Shown here: in pieces, positions 12,831-26,448 of the stretch | Layout of the letters: each line of letters begins with the position of its first letter | Numbering within the stretch: the first letter of the stretch is position 1 | Assembly (NCBI RefSeq): GCF_034702125.1 | Contig: NC_085880.1 | Coordinates: forward strand, 38,210,278-38,274,277 | Source of the DNA: Engraulis encrasicolus | Lineage: Eukaryota; Chordata; Actinopteri; Clupeiformes; Engraulidae | Direction: 5' to 3' | Length of the DNA: 64,000 bases | The notes under the pieces: model-generated | What the model saw: only the letters and a program-made list of their open reading frames with translations | The model's database searches: none | Told to the model about the DNA's origin: nothing | Program-made: the position numbers and the translations under genes

Positions 12831-13468
12831 CTGTAGAGGCTATTCTACTGCATTCCAGTCCGCATGCCACTGCTAGGGGCTCCAACTTCCAATCCGATTG
12901 GCAGCCTTTTCTACTCCAGGAAGTCTGACTCCACTAGCCTCGCGACGCCATCCTCTGTACTCCACCCAAAGATTTTGGCTCCGCACATCGTCTGGCAAAA
13001 GCCTCGAGCTCGGTTCTCTCAGTGTTTCGCCAATCAGCAAACAGTTGAGAGTGGTGACGTAGAACTCACCCGCGAGCTCCGTTACTGATTGGTTAAGGTA
13101 ACTATATTCACACTTTCGTTTTGTTATTTGTATGCTTTTGCGACGCTATAACGTAACAGGCATGCTAATAAAGCACAATATGGGTTTTAATTTCAGTTTG
13201 GAACTTCAATTAATTTAAATGATAGAGTAAGATCAGACCATCTCCCATCGTCCACGGAGACGGATTCCTCATGGCTTTTGCCAGACTGATTGACGGAGTC
13301 AACAGTCGGCTATTCGCCCAGGCTATGACTCCACAATCATTGCAGAGGTGTCAATCCCAGATTCAAAAAAAGAATAAATACCCTGGTGTGTTTTCCTTCC
13401 AAACTCTTAGCGAATTCACTGTGTAGCTGTGATCAAGCAAGTCTTGAAGGGTTTGTTACTCATTTTCA

Positions 13469-13633
13469 CAGCTCTAAATTAACACCAGCCAAACGGTCAA
13501 ATGCTGGTGAAAATTCAGTTTGGCTGGTACTTGCTAGCCACTTTGACTCATTATAAGGCGTGTGTTTGGCTAGTAAGATTAACATCTATTGGCCATTTTT
13601 GCTGGAGATTAAAATAGTTAATTTAGAGCCCTG
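13469..13633. mobile_element. CAGGGCTCTAAATTAAC-family MITE
   Basis: Ends CAGCTCTAAATTAAC and TTAATTTAGAGCCCTG. Related copies lie at 50200-50377 and 63846-64000. Confidence 0.7.
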
Positions 13634-13799
13634 CGTCGTTTTATGTTCGAGCGGATTCGGAGCTCAGTGGCTTTATAAACTGGATCATGGCAGCAAAGGC
13701 TTTCACTTTCCAAGCCAGGGATTGACACTTCTGGGGCTGACATTTGGACGCGGTCAGATGGGGCTGTGTTGGGGAAGTCGACTTGGTCGAGGCGCCCAG

Positions 13800-13831
13800 C
13801 CCACCACCACCACCACCACCACCACCACCAC
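13800..13831 (+). repeat. (CCA)n trinucleotide repeat
   Basis: Ten consecutive CAC/CCA units. Confidence 0.9.
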
Positions 13832-14081
13832 GGCTGATTTTTTTACCCAGGGCAGGCACCATCAGTGGGGTCAGTCATGCGAGACATGCCAGCCCAGACC
13901 CAGAGCCTGTGACTGCAGAGTACCCTTGAACTGATTCTGGTATGCCAAGGCTTTGCAGGGCTTGCATCATTTCAAAAGGATTTTTCATGTTCAGAGTGTG
14001 GATATGTACGAGCCTCAAACACAGCGAAAATGAGCGAGAGTAAGACTTTCTAGAAAATAGAGAGACAGATTTTGCAGCTAT

Positions 14082-14243
<162 letters not shown>

Positions 14244-14460
14244 GTGCAGAGGCCAAGCGACACAGGAATGAGAACACTTGGGAATTCTGAGAAATTTGAA
14301 ATTCTGAGAAATAAGAACACTTCGGAATTCTATGCATATGCTGAATGTTTTCACTTTCTCTGGTCATTCTTTGCCATTATCTCCTTCCAATGTCCCGACT
14401 CAGTGGACACAGAATCACTCTGAAACAGACAAGAGCAGACAGAAGATGGAGAGGGGGCAA

Positions 14461-14462
<2 letters not shown>

Positions 14463-14529
<67 letters not shown>

Positions 14530-14567
14530 TGTGTGCGTGCATGCGTGCGTACGTGCGTGCGTGCATC
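14463..14567 (+). repeat. Compound (TG)n(CGTG)n microsatellite
   Basis: TG then CGTG units, alternating purine-pyrimidine throughout, hence Z-DNA prone. Confidence 0.93.
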
Positions 14568-14776
14568 CTGACTCTCCATTACACCTCAGCAGTCCTTCAT
14601 GCAAAACATCAATACTTCGAGTGAGTTGTCGAGGCGTATAACTGCCCTCACCCATCACCCCCCAGCCCCAGCCCCAGCACCAGCCCACCCAGGCCTGTCT
14701 GCAATCGGACTCCAGTCTTGAGCTGAGGCTTCCCTGCTTCATCACCAACAGACAGCACCAGAGGCCTATACTACAA

Positions 14777-15231
14777 CTACAAAGCTGGTTCAGGATAAGT
14801 TAAGGTGAAGTTAAGAGGTAAATCATCTAATACGAGAGCTTTTTTTAAGAAAATGAGGAGTCCAGGCTCTTCTATTAGATGTTTTACCTCTTAACTTAAC
14901 CTTAACCAAAAATACTGAATCAGAGCAAGATATCGCAAAACACGCCCACTCAATGCAAAAGCTTGTGCTCAAGTTGGGTCTCCTAAGGGGGCGTTGTCCC
15001 GTACTTCTTCTTCTCATTTTGAGGTGTTTGCGCAATACGTGCGCTACCGCCATCTACAGCGCTAAGAGGACTTAATTGATTCTCAACCTCGGGACTCCGA
15101 AGGTCTCCTAACCGTAGGTCTCCCAAAGGGGCGTTCACCAGACATAAAGTGGATACCGGAAAATAAACAAAATGACGCTTCTTGTTAGGTCCACCTTCTT
15201 TGCCTTAACTTATCCTGAACCATTTTTGTAG
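14777..15231. mobile_element. Inverted-repeat element, 455 bp
   Basis: Ends CTACAAA..GGTTCAGGATAAGTTAAGG and the inverse CCTTAACTTATCCTGAACC..GTAG. It contains an internal hairpin around 14818-14890. Confidence 0.7.
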
Positions 15232-15445
15232 AGTAGAGTAGAGTATCGTTTATTGATCCCAGGGGGAAATGAAGGTGTCAAGTAGCATACACACATACAT
15301 AAATAAATAAAGACATTGCCCACAAGACGTAACACACATATTACACATAAAATAATCATCATATATAGCTCACTGTTACATACATTTGCGAAGGTATCTC
15401 TCTCTCTCACACACACACACACATCAAAAAATAAAGTGTAAAGTG
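15232..15445 (-). repeat. LINE 3' tail
   Basis: gagtagagtagagtatcgtt then tattgatcccagggggaaat. Inverted, this is the common fish LINE ending CCCTGGGATCAATAAA plus a short tandem tail. Confidence 0.65.
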
Positions 15446-16596
15446 TCCACAGTGTAGTAGTATAGGCACCAGGCCTCCTCCACACAGCAACATGACCAGG
15501 ACAACACACAGCACCATGGCCATGGACAGGCCACGCCCTTCTAGTGACACAACACCTTCAGCGTTGCTTCTAGTCAAGCCAGGAACAATACAAACATCGT
15601 CTCTGAGCTCCGGAGAGATCGTGAACTCAACCCACTTTGTCGAGAAGCAATCAACTTTGAGCAGCGCCAACGTCCCTGGGTAGAGGCTTGTTCAAGGCAT
15701 TGACGAAGTTTAAGCAGAGAGGTTTTATTGGGACTAAAAAAATGTTTGGTTTAAACTTCGGCTTTTCTGGCCTCGACCAGTAGCAAACCGAGGGAGGCGG
15801 GTCAACCAGGCCGTTTGGGAAACGTTATTCGTTATCTTCTTGGTCAGACCAACATCTCGGTACGAGATTTGAAAGTCGATGATAATCAGGCATCCATGGC
15901 CAGGCCTACGCCTCATTACATGGGCAATGGACACACGTGTGTCTGGAAACCTCTGAAAGAAAAAGTACCTTTGGAGGCCAATATGAGACAGGGAAAAAAA
16001 AACTGTTCTACTCTTCTGGGTCATTGACATTTATTTAGCAACGATTACTAATTTATTTGCAACCACAACTCACTGTTTGGATTAAATTATTGTTTTTTTG
16101 GCAGGTCCTGACTCGGGTCCAGACCTTCTGTGTGACGTTTGTACCCTCTGTGTGACATTTGTAAGAGTTGTAGCATTTTCAGCACAGGAAAGTAATATTT
16201 GTGAAAAGCTGCGAAAGCTCTTCCACTCTGGACCATCAGTTTTTCACTGAGACTTAATCTCTCTCACTCTCAACCACTCACACACACTCTCTCTCGCTCT
16301 CTCATCGCATGCCTCATAGCCCTACTGGTAGGCTCTGAGCTTAGGATTGTGAGATTATCTGATGGAAGTCAAGTAAGGGGAAAAAAGTGAACATGCGATG
16401 CTGAGAGCTAGGAGTCGCAGTGTTTCCACTGTCTGTGGTTGATGATGATCACACCAATAAACTGCTGAGTGATGCAAATGATGTAGATGTGGCATAGGCC
16501 ACTGTGTTTGTCTTCGAAAGGTTTCCGCTTCTGGTACGAAATGGTTAAAAATGACAGTTGAACAAATCTTTCTTTATCTTTCTTTTTTCCCCTCTC

Positions 16597-16682
16597 TTTC
16601 TCTCTCTTTCTCTCTCTCTCTCTCTCGCTCTCTCTGTCTCTTTCTCTCTCTTTCTCTCTCTCTCTCTCTCGCTCTCCCTCGT
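16597..16682 (+). repeat. CT-rich microsatellite
   Basis: (CT)n with periodic TTTCT and GTCT interruptions. Confidence 0.85.
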
Positions 16683-16936
16683 TCTTGAGAAACACTGAAG
16701 TCCATTGTATCTCTTTCTTTGCCCCCTCTGCCCACTCGCTAAAAGAACACATGAAGTGAGAAGATATGTCCACACTGTACGTGCTAAAACCACAAGTTTC
16801 AGTTAGCTTTTGTGGGCAACAAAACGGATCCTCTCTCAACGGACAGCTCATGGTGATAAACATAATAACCATGGTTACTCTTCAAATGTAGAAAGATGAA
16901 CTGAATTAGAGACCAGTTAGTAAACCTAGTAGTAAG

Positions 16937-17172
16937 CATTACATTACATTATTACATTACATTGCATTTAGATGACGCTTTCAATTTATTCAAAGCGACT
17001 TACAGTTAGTCTTTTTCAGGGCATTGGTTACAGTCCCTGGAGCAATGTGGAGCAATGTTACTGAAGGGCACTTCAGCCATGGATGGTGATGTAGGGAGAG
17101 GTCAGGGGGGATTTGAACCTGCAACCCCTAGATTGAAAGACCAACTCTCTAACCACCAGGCCACGGCTGCCC
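16937..17172 (-). repeat. tRNA-derived SINE with L2-type tail
   Basis: Inverted B box ggatttgaacc (17109-17119), head gggcagccgtgg at the right end, and tail aaagcgacttac plus TAATG repeats at the left end. Confidence 0.8.
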
Positions 17173-17722
17173 ACAAGCATACAGTAATTGTGGTTGAACC
17201 ACCCTGACGTGTGCTACCACCAAAACATCATTGGCCCCAAAACACAACATGGATGATTTCGGAACCTAGGCATCAGAACCACGCACCACGCACACTGTCT
17301 GAAAATACAACACAACAATACAATACAACATGTATTATATACGTAGCACAGTATCACAATTATGAAGTTGAATTTAAAGCGCTTTCAAATTATACACATT
17401 CCCACATTCACACACCAGCTCTGGAGGCTGCCGCACAATTGTCCGGGGTTCACGTGAGACACACATGCACATACACAAATAAAGACGATAATAAAAGTCC
17501 TTTAAAAATTATGCTGGACACGATCACAACATAGCATAATTTCTTAGAATCAAAGACCTAGCCTACTAGCGCAGGAAGACTGTGTAGTTCTACTTATCTG
17601 AGAAGCATTATCAACTCTTAAATGAAAGGGCTTTGGACTGCTCCCTAACTAACAACGTGAGTAAAGAGCTGTGGTCACTTCCAATATATCTGCTACTGAT
17701 AAATGAGTGTCGTTTTTTATTG

Positions 17723-18304
<582 letters not shown>

Positions 18305-18520
18305 GCGTGAGTCGCGACAGCTGTCGTGTGACCATCACAACACCTCAGAGCATGGCCTCTCAGTCTCCACAGCACACACCAACCATACATACCCAGACAC
18401 ACATACATACACTCCAACACACACAGACACACATACACTCCAACACACACAGACCCCCCACACACACACACACACCTGGAAGTATACTGTACAGCAGCCT
18501 AAGGACTCCATCAATCCACA

Positions 18521-18664
<144 letters not shown>

Positions 18665-18880
18665 CGCTGTTGCTGCTTGAACACTCAACCCTGCATCTGC
18701 CACACGTCATCGGAGGGGAATAATCACCAGCTGTCAATTTCAGAGATGAAACACCCCTGCTGTCTTCATAAAAAATGATTTTGTTTTGAACTTTACGTAC
18801 AGTACTTGTCCACTGCAGGACTGACTGTCCAAATAGCTGCCAGGGTCGGGTTGGGCCTGCCTGGCCACCACTGCGTACAG

Positions 18881-19236
18881 CATTGTTTCTCAACAGGGGT
18901 GCCGGGGCACACTGGGGTGCCGCGGGCCCCCCTCAGGGGTGCCGCGGAAAAGTGGCTGATAAATAAATTATGTAATATAATACATATTTGTCTAAATTGA
19001 TAAGTTAATGCTATTCAGTGGAATCTTTCATCTGCCATTTACGCACAATAAAGTAAATTTAGGTCACCCCAGTAAGCTGCAACTTCGAACGTAGGTCGTG
19101 TGACCAAATGTGTTGCTTTTCTAAGCTTGTGTGGTATCGGATGTGATGCCATGTTACCGATTGTTGGTTTGGGGTGCCTTGAAATTTTTCATGAATTGAA
19201 AGGGTGCCTTGCCTAAAAAAAGGTTGAGAAACACTG
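18881..19236. mobile_element. hAT-like MITE
   Basis: Ends CATTGTTTCTCAAC and GTTGAGAAACACTG. Flanks gcgtacag (18873-18880) and gcgtgcag (19237-19244) match at 7 of 8 positions. Confidence 0.8.
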
Positions 19237-20590
19237 GCGTGCAGCATTGAAGTTGGCACAGGTGACTGCACTAAAAGCACAAGCTTTCTCTGCACACATT
19301 AGACGCAATTAAGCAAATGTGGATTACGACAAATAGCTTGACAGATTTTACACACTCACCCCAATGGTTTTACAAGCTGCATGTACGCACGACGCACGCA
19401 CGCGCGCGCACACACGCACGCGCAAACACAGACGCACACACGTTTAAGTCATGAAGGCACTAAGTAGAACATGCATGAAGCCACTAACGCTGTTCTCATC
19501 TGAAAACCCTTTCCAGCTAATCGCTGACCACAATCTGTGTGTTGTGCAGAAAAAGACTTGTGTGTGAAAATGAAAGGTGGGAAAGCAGAACAGCCACACA
19601 GCCATCATGTGAAAAAACTTGAAAAGCTACATACAAAAACGTTGTATTAACTCACTACACAGAGAACGTGTCATTAACTCGGGGTCATTGGGTATTCAAA
19701 AGAGATAACCTAGCTTCATCTTTAAGTAAACAAACATTTTAACCATTGTGCAAGGGTGAATGCTGCTGTAAGTGTGCTCCATACATAGGCCTACTCCAAA
19801 TATTTTCCCAAAAGGTACCGCTGTTGCTAGTTGTCTGCTGATGTTGCATAACCTTTTGGATGTTTCTGGGAATAAATAAAAATGTTTTTTTGAAATGTAA
19901 ACAAACAGTTGCCCCCATTACAATGACCAGGATCTCGGAAAAGGCTAAAGAAGAAGGGAAAAAAACCCTCAGGTACTGACAAGTCCAGGGTAGTGTGAGC
20001 ATTACAACTGCATGTTGAAATTGACTGAAGTTGTCCTTTAAAAGACCAATACCATACATCAGAGATATGTTTTGCAATGAAAGGCCCTCTGACCGAAAAT
20101 TCTAGACAAGACTGAGGAGGAACTGATGTGGAGAAGTAAGCGTATGGATTTTCTACAACACCATCCTGTGCATTCTCCTTTTTGCACAACTTGCATCTCA
20201 CACAAGAGGAAGTCCTTAAGTTTAACGTTTCTCAAGTGGTGCAGTTACACAAAAGAATTTGAGCCAGTGAGAGGACAAGTTGGTGAAAATGGAGACACCC
20301 CCACAAATAAGGCCTACGTACACTGCCCTACAAAGGCAAAGTGCAGTGACAACAATTTTGTTGATAAACTTGAGTTTAGACTGAAAATGGTCTTCATTAC
20401 ACCTCCTTTATGACAATGGATGGTGGTCAAAATGGGTCCCATTTTAGAGATATTGCTGTATGTCAAATTTGCAGTAACTACAATATCCAACTTAATAATA
20501 CCAATGCTTTGAAGACATTTTCCTCATTTTCAAAGTTAGCTTAGTTAGTGCACTTTGCCTTTGTAGGGCAGTAACAGGTGTCTGTTCTCA

Positions 20591-20899
20591 GTAACACTTA
20601 ACTTGACGCCGGTGTCATATGCATGTCATTACAGTGTCATAACAGTGTCGTGGCACAGTTATGCACATGTCATAAACAGTATGTCCATGTCATAAACATA
20701 TTTTGACTGTCAGCCTTAAGTGACATTTTGTTATGGCAAAGACAACCCTGCCATAGCCGAATGTCACTTAAGGCCAAGAGTCATAAGATGTGTATGACAT
20801 GATGGACATAATGTTTATGACTTATCCATGACTGTGTCATGACCCTATTATGACAATGTAATGACATGCATATGACACCGGCGTCAAGTAAAGTGCTAC
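20591..20899. mobile_element. Foldback element, second copy of 8477-9145 family
   Basis: GTAACACTTAACTTGACGCC at the left, GGCGTCAAGTAAAGTGCTAC at the right, and long inverted similarity built of TGTCATAA-type words. Confidence 0.75.
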
Positions 20900-21467
20900 A
20901 GTCAGTTCTTCACTTCTCCATGACGTGTTCACATCTGCCATACAATAATTCTAAACCTGTCTCCGCATTCCACAGTGGAGCCCTGCCCTGTCCTGTCTAG
21001 CAGAAAGCCATTCTTCAACACACTTCACTCCAAATGGCAGATAAGGTTGAGCAGAGAGTATAGTAGGCCCTTAGGACAACAGGCAGCCACGCATGCACAC
21101 ACTGCAGTTTCAGAGGTCTTGAACATTCATAGAAATGCAATTGCGTTAGTAAGAATGCCGTTGACGTTGAAGGCCTTTTTGCTGCAGTGTCATGACAATG
21201 TGCATGGACCATCTCCAAGGCCCGCAGCTGAAGGGGATGCAACAGGTGCAATGACACCTGAGCAGGTGCCAAAACAAAGCCATGCACAACATGCGACCCA
21301 CGCCATGCAGACAAAACAACTCGGTTTGTCTACATACAACAGCTTTCCTATTGCACAGTTGAGGTAGCCCCCCTATAGCATGTGACCAAAGTGTTGATGA
21401 GGATTCTGTATGCACCTAGACACAAGAGGGTGAATCAATGGACTTCACTGCAGGACGTGACCTTTAC

Positions 21468-22345
21468 CTTATCTTGTAGTTTGGCAACGTGTGTTTCTTC
21501 TTGATTACTCGTTTCAGCTGGTTGACAATAATGGTGGTGAGTTGGGGCAACGGCCGACCCTCAAACTGGGATTTCACCTCGAAGTCTATCAGTGGGTCCT
21601 CCAGAAAGGTGAAGGACCAGTGCGTAAAAGGCATCCGAGTGAACTGTAGCTTCAGCCGGCCTACAACCCGCGTCATTTTCACGAACAGGTAGGCGGATTT
21701 CCCAAACACCAGGTCTACATCGATGGCCAGGTGAAAGCCACCGTTGTATTCGAGGTCAACCTCGAAATTCAGCTCTTCCGGCATCCCGTCCTCGTTCACT
21801 GCGACGGGCCTCATAAGTTTGGCCGTCTTGAAGACGGGCAATGAATTGCCCAATGATATATCCCGAAGGCTGAGACCCTCCAACAACCGCCCGGCTGTTC
21901 GGGTCTGTAGCAGCTCCTCGAACTCCACCTTGATTTTTTTGGTGATCCAGTGTCTGACCACCGGGGTGTCCCGCAGTTCCCGAAACAAAAAGAGAAATAT
22001 TGCATTTAAAAAGCCGCATGTCTCCGGCTTAGAGGTGCTCAGTGACTCGTTCTGAGAAGGCGGTGGCGGCTGTTGTTTCGGGCTACTGCTGACAGACGTT
22101 TCCTGCGGCTTCGGAGCAGCGGCCTCTGTCTGTTTAGATGCAGCGAATGTCGTGTTTTCTTGATGCTGTCCCGATTCGACATGTTGGTTATTAAAGTAAT
22201 CCTTCAATAAGGGATCAGGCACTGCTTTGACATATTGCACTGTCCTTCCAATAGGCTCCGGGCTTCTCCGATACAGAAGAAGGAATTGTAACACTAACGT
22301 GACGAGAGCCCCAGAAAATGCGGAAATTAATATCAAATATATCAT
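21468..22345 (-). CDS. pdzd8: PDZD8 exon 1 (N-terminal anchor and SMP domain), partial gene
   Basis: The product tethers ER to mitochondria and other organelles and transfers lipid through its SMP domain. The exon encodes 292 codons plus 2 nt. Residues 3-24 form a hydrophobic N-terminal anchor (YLILISAFSGALVTLVLQF). A variable Pro/Ser/Gln-rich linker follows to about residue 105. From there the sequence is close to vertebrate PDZD8: FLFLFRELRDTPVVRHWITK, EELLQTRTAGRLLEGLSLRD, EYNGGFHLAIDVDLVFGKSA, DPLIDFEVKSQFEGRPLPQL and NQLKRVIKKKHTLPNYKIR. The ATG is the first after an in-frame TGA 15 codons upstream. The exon ends at AAG|gtaaag, so the splice is phase 2, at the same place (after KIR) where I recall the mammalian first exon ending. 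The PDZ, C1 and coiled-coil parts lie in later exons, which I do not see; they should be to the left, outside the window. Confidence 0.95.
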
Positions 22346-23055
22346 TTCTAACCGAGGCCCTGTTGCCGTCAGCGACTTAAAACGTCTTCATGTTCCCCAG
22401 CTACACGGAATTAACAAAGCAAGTTTCACCTGGTCGCTCACAAAGCTGCCATATCATCTGCCTCTTCCCTGTGGTTGAGGAGCCGCAGCTGATTGGGCGA
22501 ACGTAATGCGTAAAATAGGGAAGTAGTCGTGCGTAATGACGGCATTTGACACAGTGTGCCCATTCGCTTCTGAAGTGAGTCGCAACAAAGTGACAGTTGG
22601 TGATTTGGGGAGAAGGTATACTGTATTTTAAGGGCAACAATGTCAGCACCTAGCCCTCTTGACACAAAAATAAAGTAAATATTGCACAAGTATACTGGTT
22701 TGGAAACGTAATTCACAACATGCTGAGACAGTCGCAGACATGAAACAAAAATACTTGGGACAAAGATCCAGCCTGAAAATAAAATATGGTAGCCTGGGAA
22801 GCAGACTGGTTCTGGTCAAGTTAAGAACTAACACAATAGCCTATGTTTAAGGTTTAAGACTACTTAATTATCTGCACAACTTAGGCATAGTTTTGAATGT
22901 TGTATCCAAGAAGAATGCACTTACTTTGCCTGGGCCCATCTAAAGCTTTGGTGCCAACAACCAACCAGGCACTTGCTGTGTTATGGCTTCATTGTTGCTC
23001 ACCATGAGATCTATGACAATCTGACAGCCAACTTGAGGGAATGAAGGATATAAGC

Positions 23056-23431
23056 CAGGGATGTCAAACTCAGGGCCAAGGGCCACGTTTGGCCCGTGGA
23101 GTAATTTTAGCTGGCACACAAGGTTACCAAATGTGCATTACAGTTGGCCCTCATACACAAGTAATACTGAGTTAGAGCCCACACCAGTAACAGCTCACAC
23201 TCATATACAACAGAATATGAGCAGGGGAGACTCATCTGATCTACCATTATGGGAATGAGTGTTTGTGAAATTTGCCTTTGAGTATTATTGTATGTGCATG
23301 TATTTTTACTTCCGTTTTATTTTTTAAATAAATGAATGAAATGAAATAAATAATAGAGTTTGGCCTGCCGTTTTGTTCCAAATTTTCATTTTGGCCCATT
23401 GGGATTCTGAGTTGTTATTTTCATATCCCTG
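23056..23431. mobile_element. hAT-like MITE (GATGTCAAACTC family)
   Basis: Begins CAGGGATGTCAAACTCAGGG and ends ATATCCCTG. Flanks atataagc and ctctaagc agree at 6 of 8 bases. A diverged relative lies at 58646-58985. Confidence 0.65.
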
Positions 23432-23467
23432 CTCTAAGCAATTACAAACTCATCTGTACACCTATGG

Positions 23468-23805
23468 AAAAGGTAGTCGTGGCGAAGGTTGCAGGTTTGA
23501 ATCCATTCCCAGAAAGTCAAAGAATGCGTGCACATCAGTGGCACAGGTGCTGGACCAAACATAAGATAACTGAACCGGGCCATTAAATCTTTGGGAGCAT
23601 TTAACAGTGTTGCGGTCCTTTATTTTCTTTTCAGTTACTAAGATCCAATCCCACCCTTCCACTGCCTACCTCACTCCATGGCTTAAGTGCCCTTGAGCAA
23701 GGCACCTCCACATTGCTCCAGGGACTGTAACCAAAATCCTGCAATGACTTAAAATAATAACTAAGTCGCTTTGGATGTAAGTGGCAGCTTAGTGTAATTT
23801 AATAA
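23468..23805 (+). repeat. SINE interrupted by a rearranged repeat
   Basis: SINE head (gttgcaggtttgaatcca) and tail (ctaagtcgctttggatgtaa) are separated by 23516-23643. That segment is an inverted piece followed by a forward piece of the repeat seen at 8200-8330. Confidence 0.6.
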
Positions 23806-25130
23806 TGGAACAGGCCAGAGAGGCTACGACTTTTTTTCTTATAAAATATATACAAATCGCAAGAGGAAATATAACAGACCTAAATGTCCAGCCGCAGGAC
23901 ATTACTTCTTATTGTGTATGTACTGGTGAAATGAAAACTCTGCATACACCAGGGGCGTTGAGAAGGATACATCTGAGTAGGGGCAGGGCTTAGTTCCTAT
24001 TGGGAGGCATTAGTCTATTTTATTTTTCAATGCTGGGAGTATTATGACACGCCTCATGATTAGGTCAAGGGGGCGTTTGTTCAAAAAAGGTTGATAATCC
24101 TTGGTCTAGACTAGAGTCTAGCTTGCCAGGCTGCTGTATAGTAGTAGCCTGCTGCCTGTGGACGAAACGCCTGACCAAATGATTCACAAAACTTGCCCAA
24201 TAGACATGTAATGTAATGTAATAAGATACATGTAATACTACATAATCTATAGTATCATTTATGTGTATGGATACATATGGATCATATGGATACAATAATA
24301 GTGCTTGCCATTGAAAGCTGTGGGAAGACAGGGTGGGCCTGCCAGAAATGCCTGGACCCCGCTCCAGTACTGGCATCATAAGCTTGATTTAGCTTCATTA
24401 CATTGTATGTAAGATTTGGGTTCATCACATTGTATGTATTGGGTAATAGGCCTATTAGTAATCTATCCCAGTGGTACATCACAATTGTTTTGATTGTGCG
24501 TGTGTCCACATGTTCTGTATGGGACAGTATTGTATGGCACTATATGTTTAGCACTATGGTAAGCATGTGTAGAGAGCTAACATGTATCAGTCAAATTCCT
24601 AGTAGCATAGCCTGTAACTTGACCAATTCTTGTTCTTATTCTGATAAATAGTGCATTCTCGTGCACGCAATTTGGAAACTAGAAAAATGAGGAAAGGACA
24701 TTTTTATATACTATTTGGATATTATCCATGAAGCTGACTGGGCAAACTTTAAAGAAAAAAGAAAATTGTCTTAGTTTAAAAGATAAAAAAAACATGGTGA
24801 CTCACTAATTATTGAACTTTTTTTTTTTTTTTTACCTCAGTCATGTTAGCGAAGATGCTCATCAAGCTATGCAAATGCAAGTTGAAGAGGCTCATCCAGA
24901 TTGTGCCATTGTGAAAGAAACCTCGAAGATGCTCATCTCTTATTGAAATGAGCTGTAAAGGGCCATTTTAATTCATGTATGGGCCATCACACAGTTGTGG
25001 CCTAGCTGTGTCTGAGATGGTTACGTGCCTCAAATCAAACATCATGCTTGTGACTCTTTTGAAGTTGTAGAAGAAGATGAGATGTTTTTTTTAATGTTAC
25101 CTATCATTATTGTAGGCCTATTTGTAATTA

Positions 25131-25337
25131 GGGTTGCCAATTGTCAATGAATAAAATACAGAGCACTTCATTTTGGCAGGGAGTCTGGGGTCCTCCCCGA
25201 GAAAAGACTGTATTTCTTAGATGTAATTTCCTGCATTTTTCAACGTCCCCTATCCCATTTCAGCTCAATACGGACCCTGTACTTTTATTTGTAAATACAG
25301 GACGGTTCCGTATTTCAAGGGACGGTTGGCAATCCTT
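25131..25337. mobile_element. Short inverted-repeat MITE
   Basis: AGGGTTGCCAA at the left and TTGGCAATCCT at the right; interior gtatttcttagatg is shared with 949-965. Confidence 0.6.
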
Positions 25338-25497
25338 TCTGTAATGTAGCCATATATCTTCATTGGACACTGTGTGCCCCCCCCCGTACACATGGGGCCC
25401 TGGTGACTCAGTCCCACTTTACCCCCCTGAACGACACCCCTACCGATATGTGTAATGTGCAGTACCTACTAAAGAGTAGGTGAGCCATGGCCTGATG

Positions 25498-25685
25498 CAG
25501 TGGTGTAGTCTGCGTATAACGCAGGTATATGGAGTATACCCACTTCAAAATTTCATGGATTTCAGTATACACACTTAAAATTGATTGATCCATTATTTAG
25601 AATAGCACAAATATACAGTATACCCACTTCAAAAAATGCTCAAATATACAGTATACCCACCATAGAAAAGTAGACTACACCACTG
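25498..25685. mobile_element. hAT-like MITE, 188 bp
   Basis: Ends CAGTGGTGTAGTCT and AGACTACACCACTG, a perfect 14-bp inverted pair. It is flanked by exact gcctgatg at 25490-25497 and 25686-25693. Confidence 0.9.
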
Positions 25686-25710
25686 GCCTGATGGTGAGGG
25701 AGTTGGTATT

Positions 25711-25978
25711 CATAAGATAAGGAGTATGCACATCCCACCCCTCTGAGGCCAGGTGCAGGACAAAGGTGCATCTGATAGTGGAAAAAGTGGAAGTGCGCAC
25801 ACTGTAGCTCCGCTTTGACCATTTATTTAGGTCATACAACGTTTTGACCCAACAGGGTTTTCATCAGGCATGACTGGCATGGCACATGCCTGATGAAGAC
25901 CCTGTTGGGTCGAAACGTTGTATGACCTAAATACATTTCAGAGCGGCGCTACAGTGTGCACACTTCTACTTTTTCCAC
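25711..25978. mobile_element. Foldback insertion with 16-bp target duplication
   Basis: tgagggagttggtatt is repeated exactly at 25695-25710 and 25979-25994. Between them, 25777-25978 is an inverted repeat with arms of about 95 bp around a short spacer near 25872-25884. A long target duplication is typical of retroposition. Confidence 0.75.
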
Positions 25979-26448
25979 TGAGGGAGTTGGTATTGCAATC
26001 AGAATGAAGGTTCGAATGATGTCATCCCTGGTCAGGGCTACTGATAGCTTTGGTCCCAGGGCCAGGAGAAAGTCATGTGAAAGCCCCCATCCCTTTTCTT
26101 GGGGCAACACTTCTGTGTCTTTGATGTGCTCTCGGAAGTAGTAATTATCCAGTCTCTGCAACTCGTATGATATGAAAATGTTCTACAAGTTGTCCAGTGG
26201 AAAATACTGTGGCCGTTCACGTGTCGGCGTTTGGTATTTATCATAATTCCCAGAGCACATAAATGGACCATTTGCCCCAAAACAAGGGCCCCCATTAGCA
26301 CCTGGGCCCTGGAGGTGAGAAAGCTGTTAGTGTGATGTTTAGTGCTGCTTAGAGGTCACAGTAGCCAGGGAGGACAGTACTTTTGGTCACTTTAACTGTG
26401 TAATGGGGTCTTTTGTGTCATTCACATGCTATGGAAGTTATGGTAAAT

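Noticed and set aside
21744..22055. Plus-strand 103-codon ORF
   Set aside because: Antisense shadow of pdzd8 exon 1.
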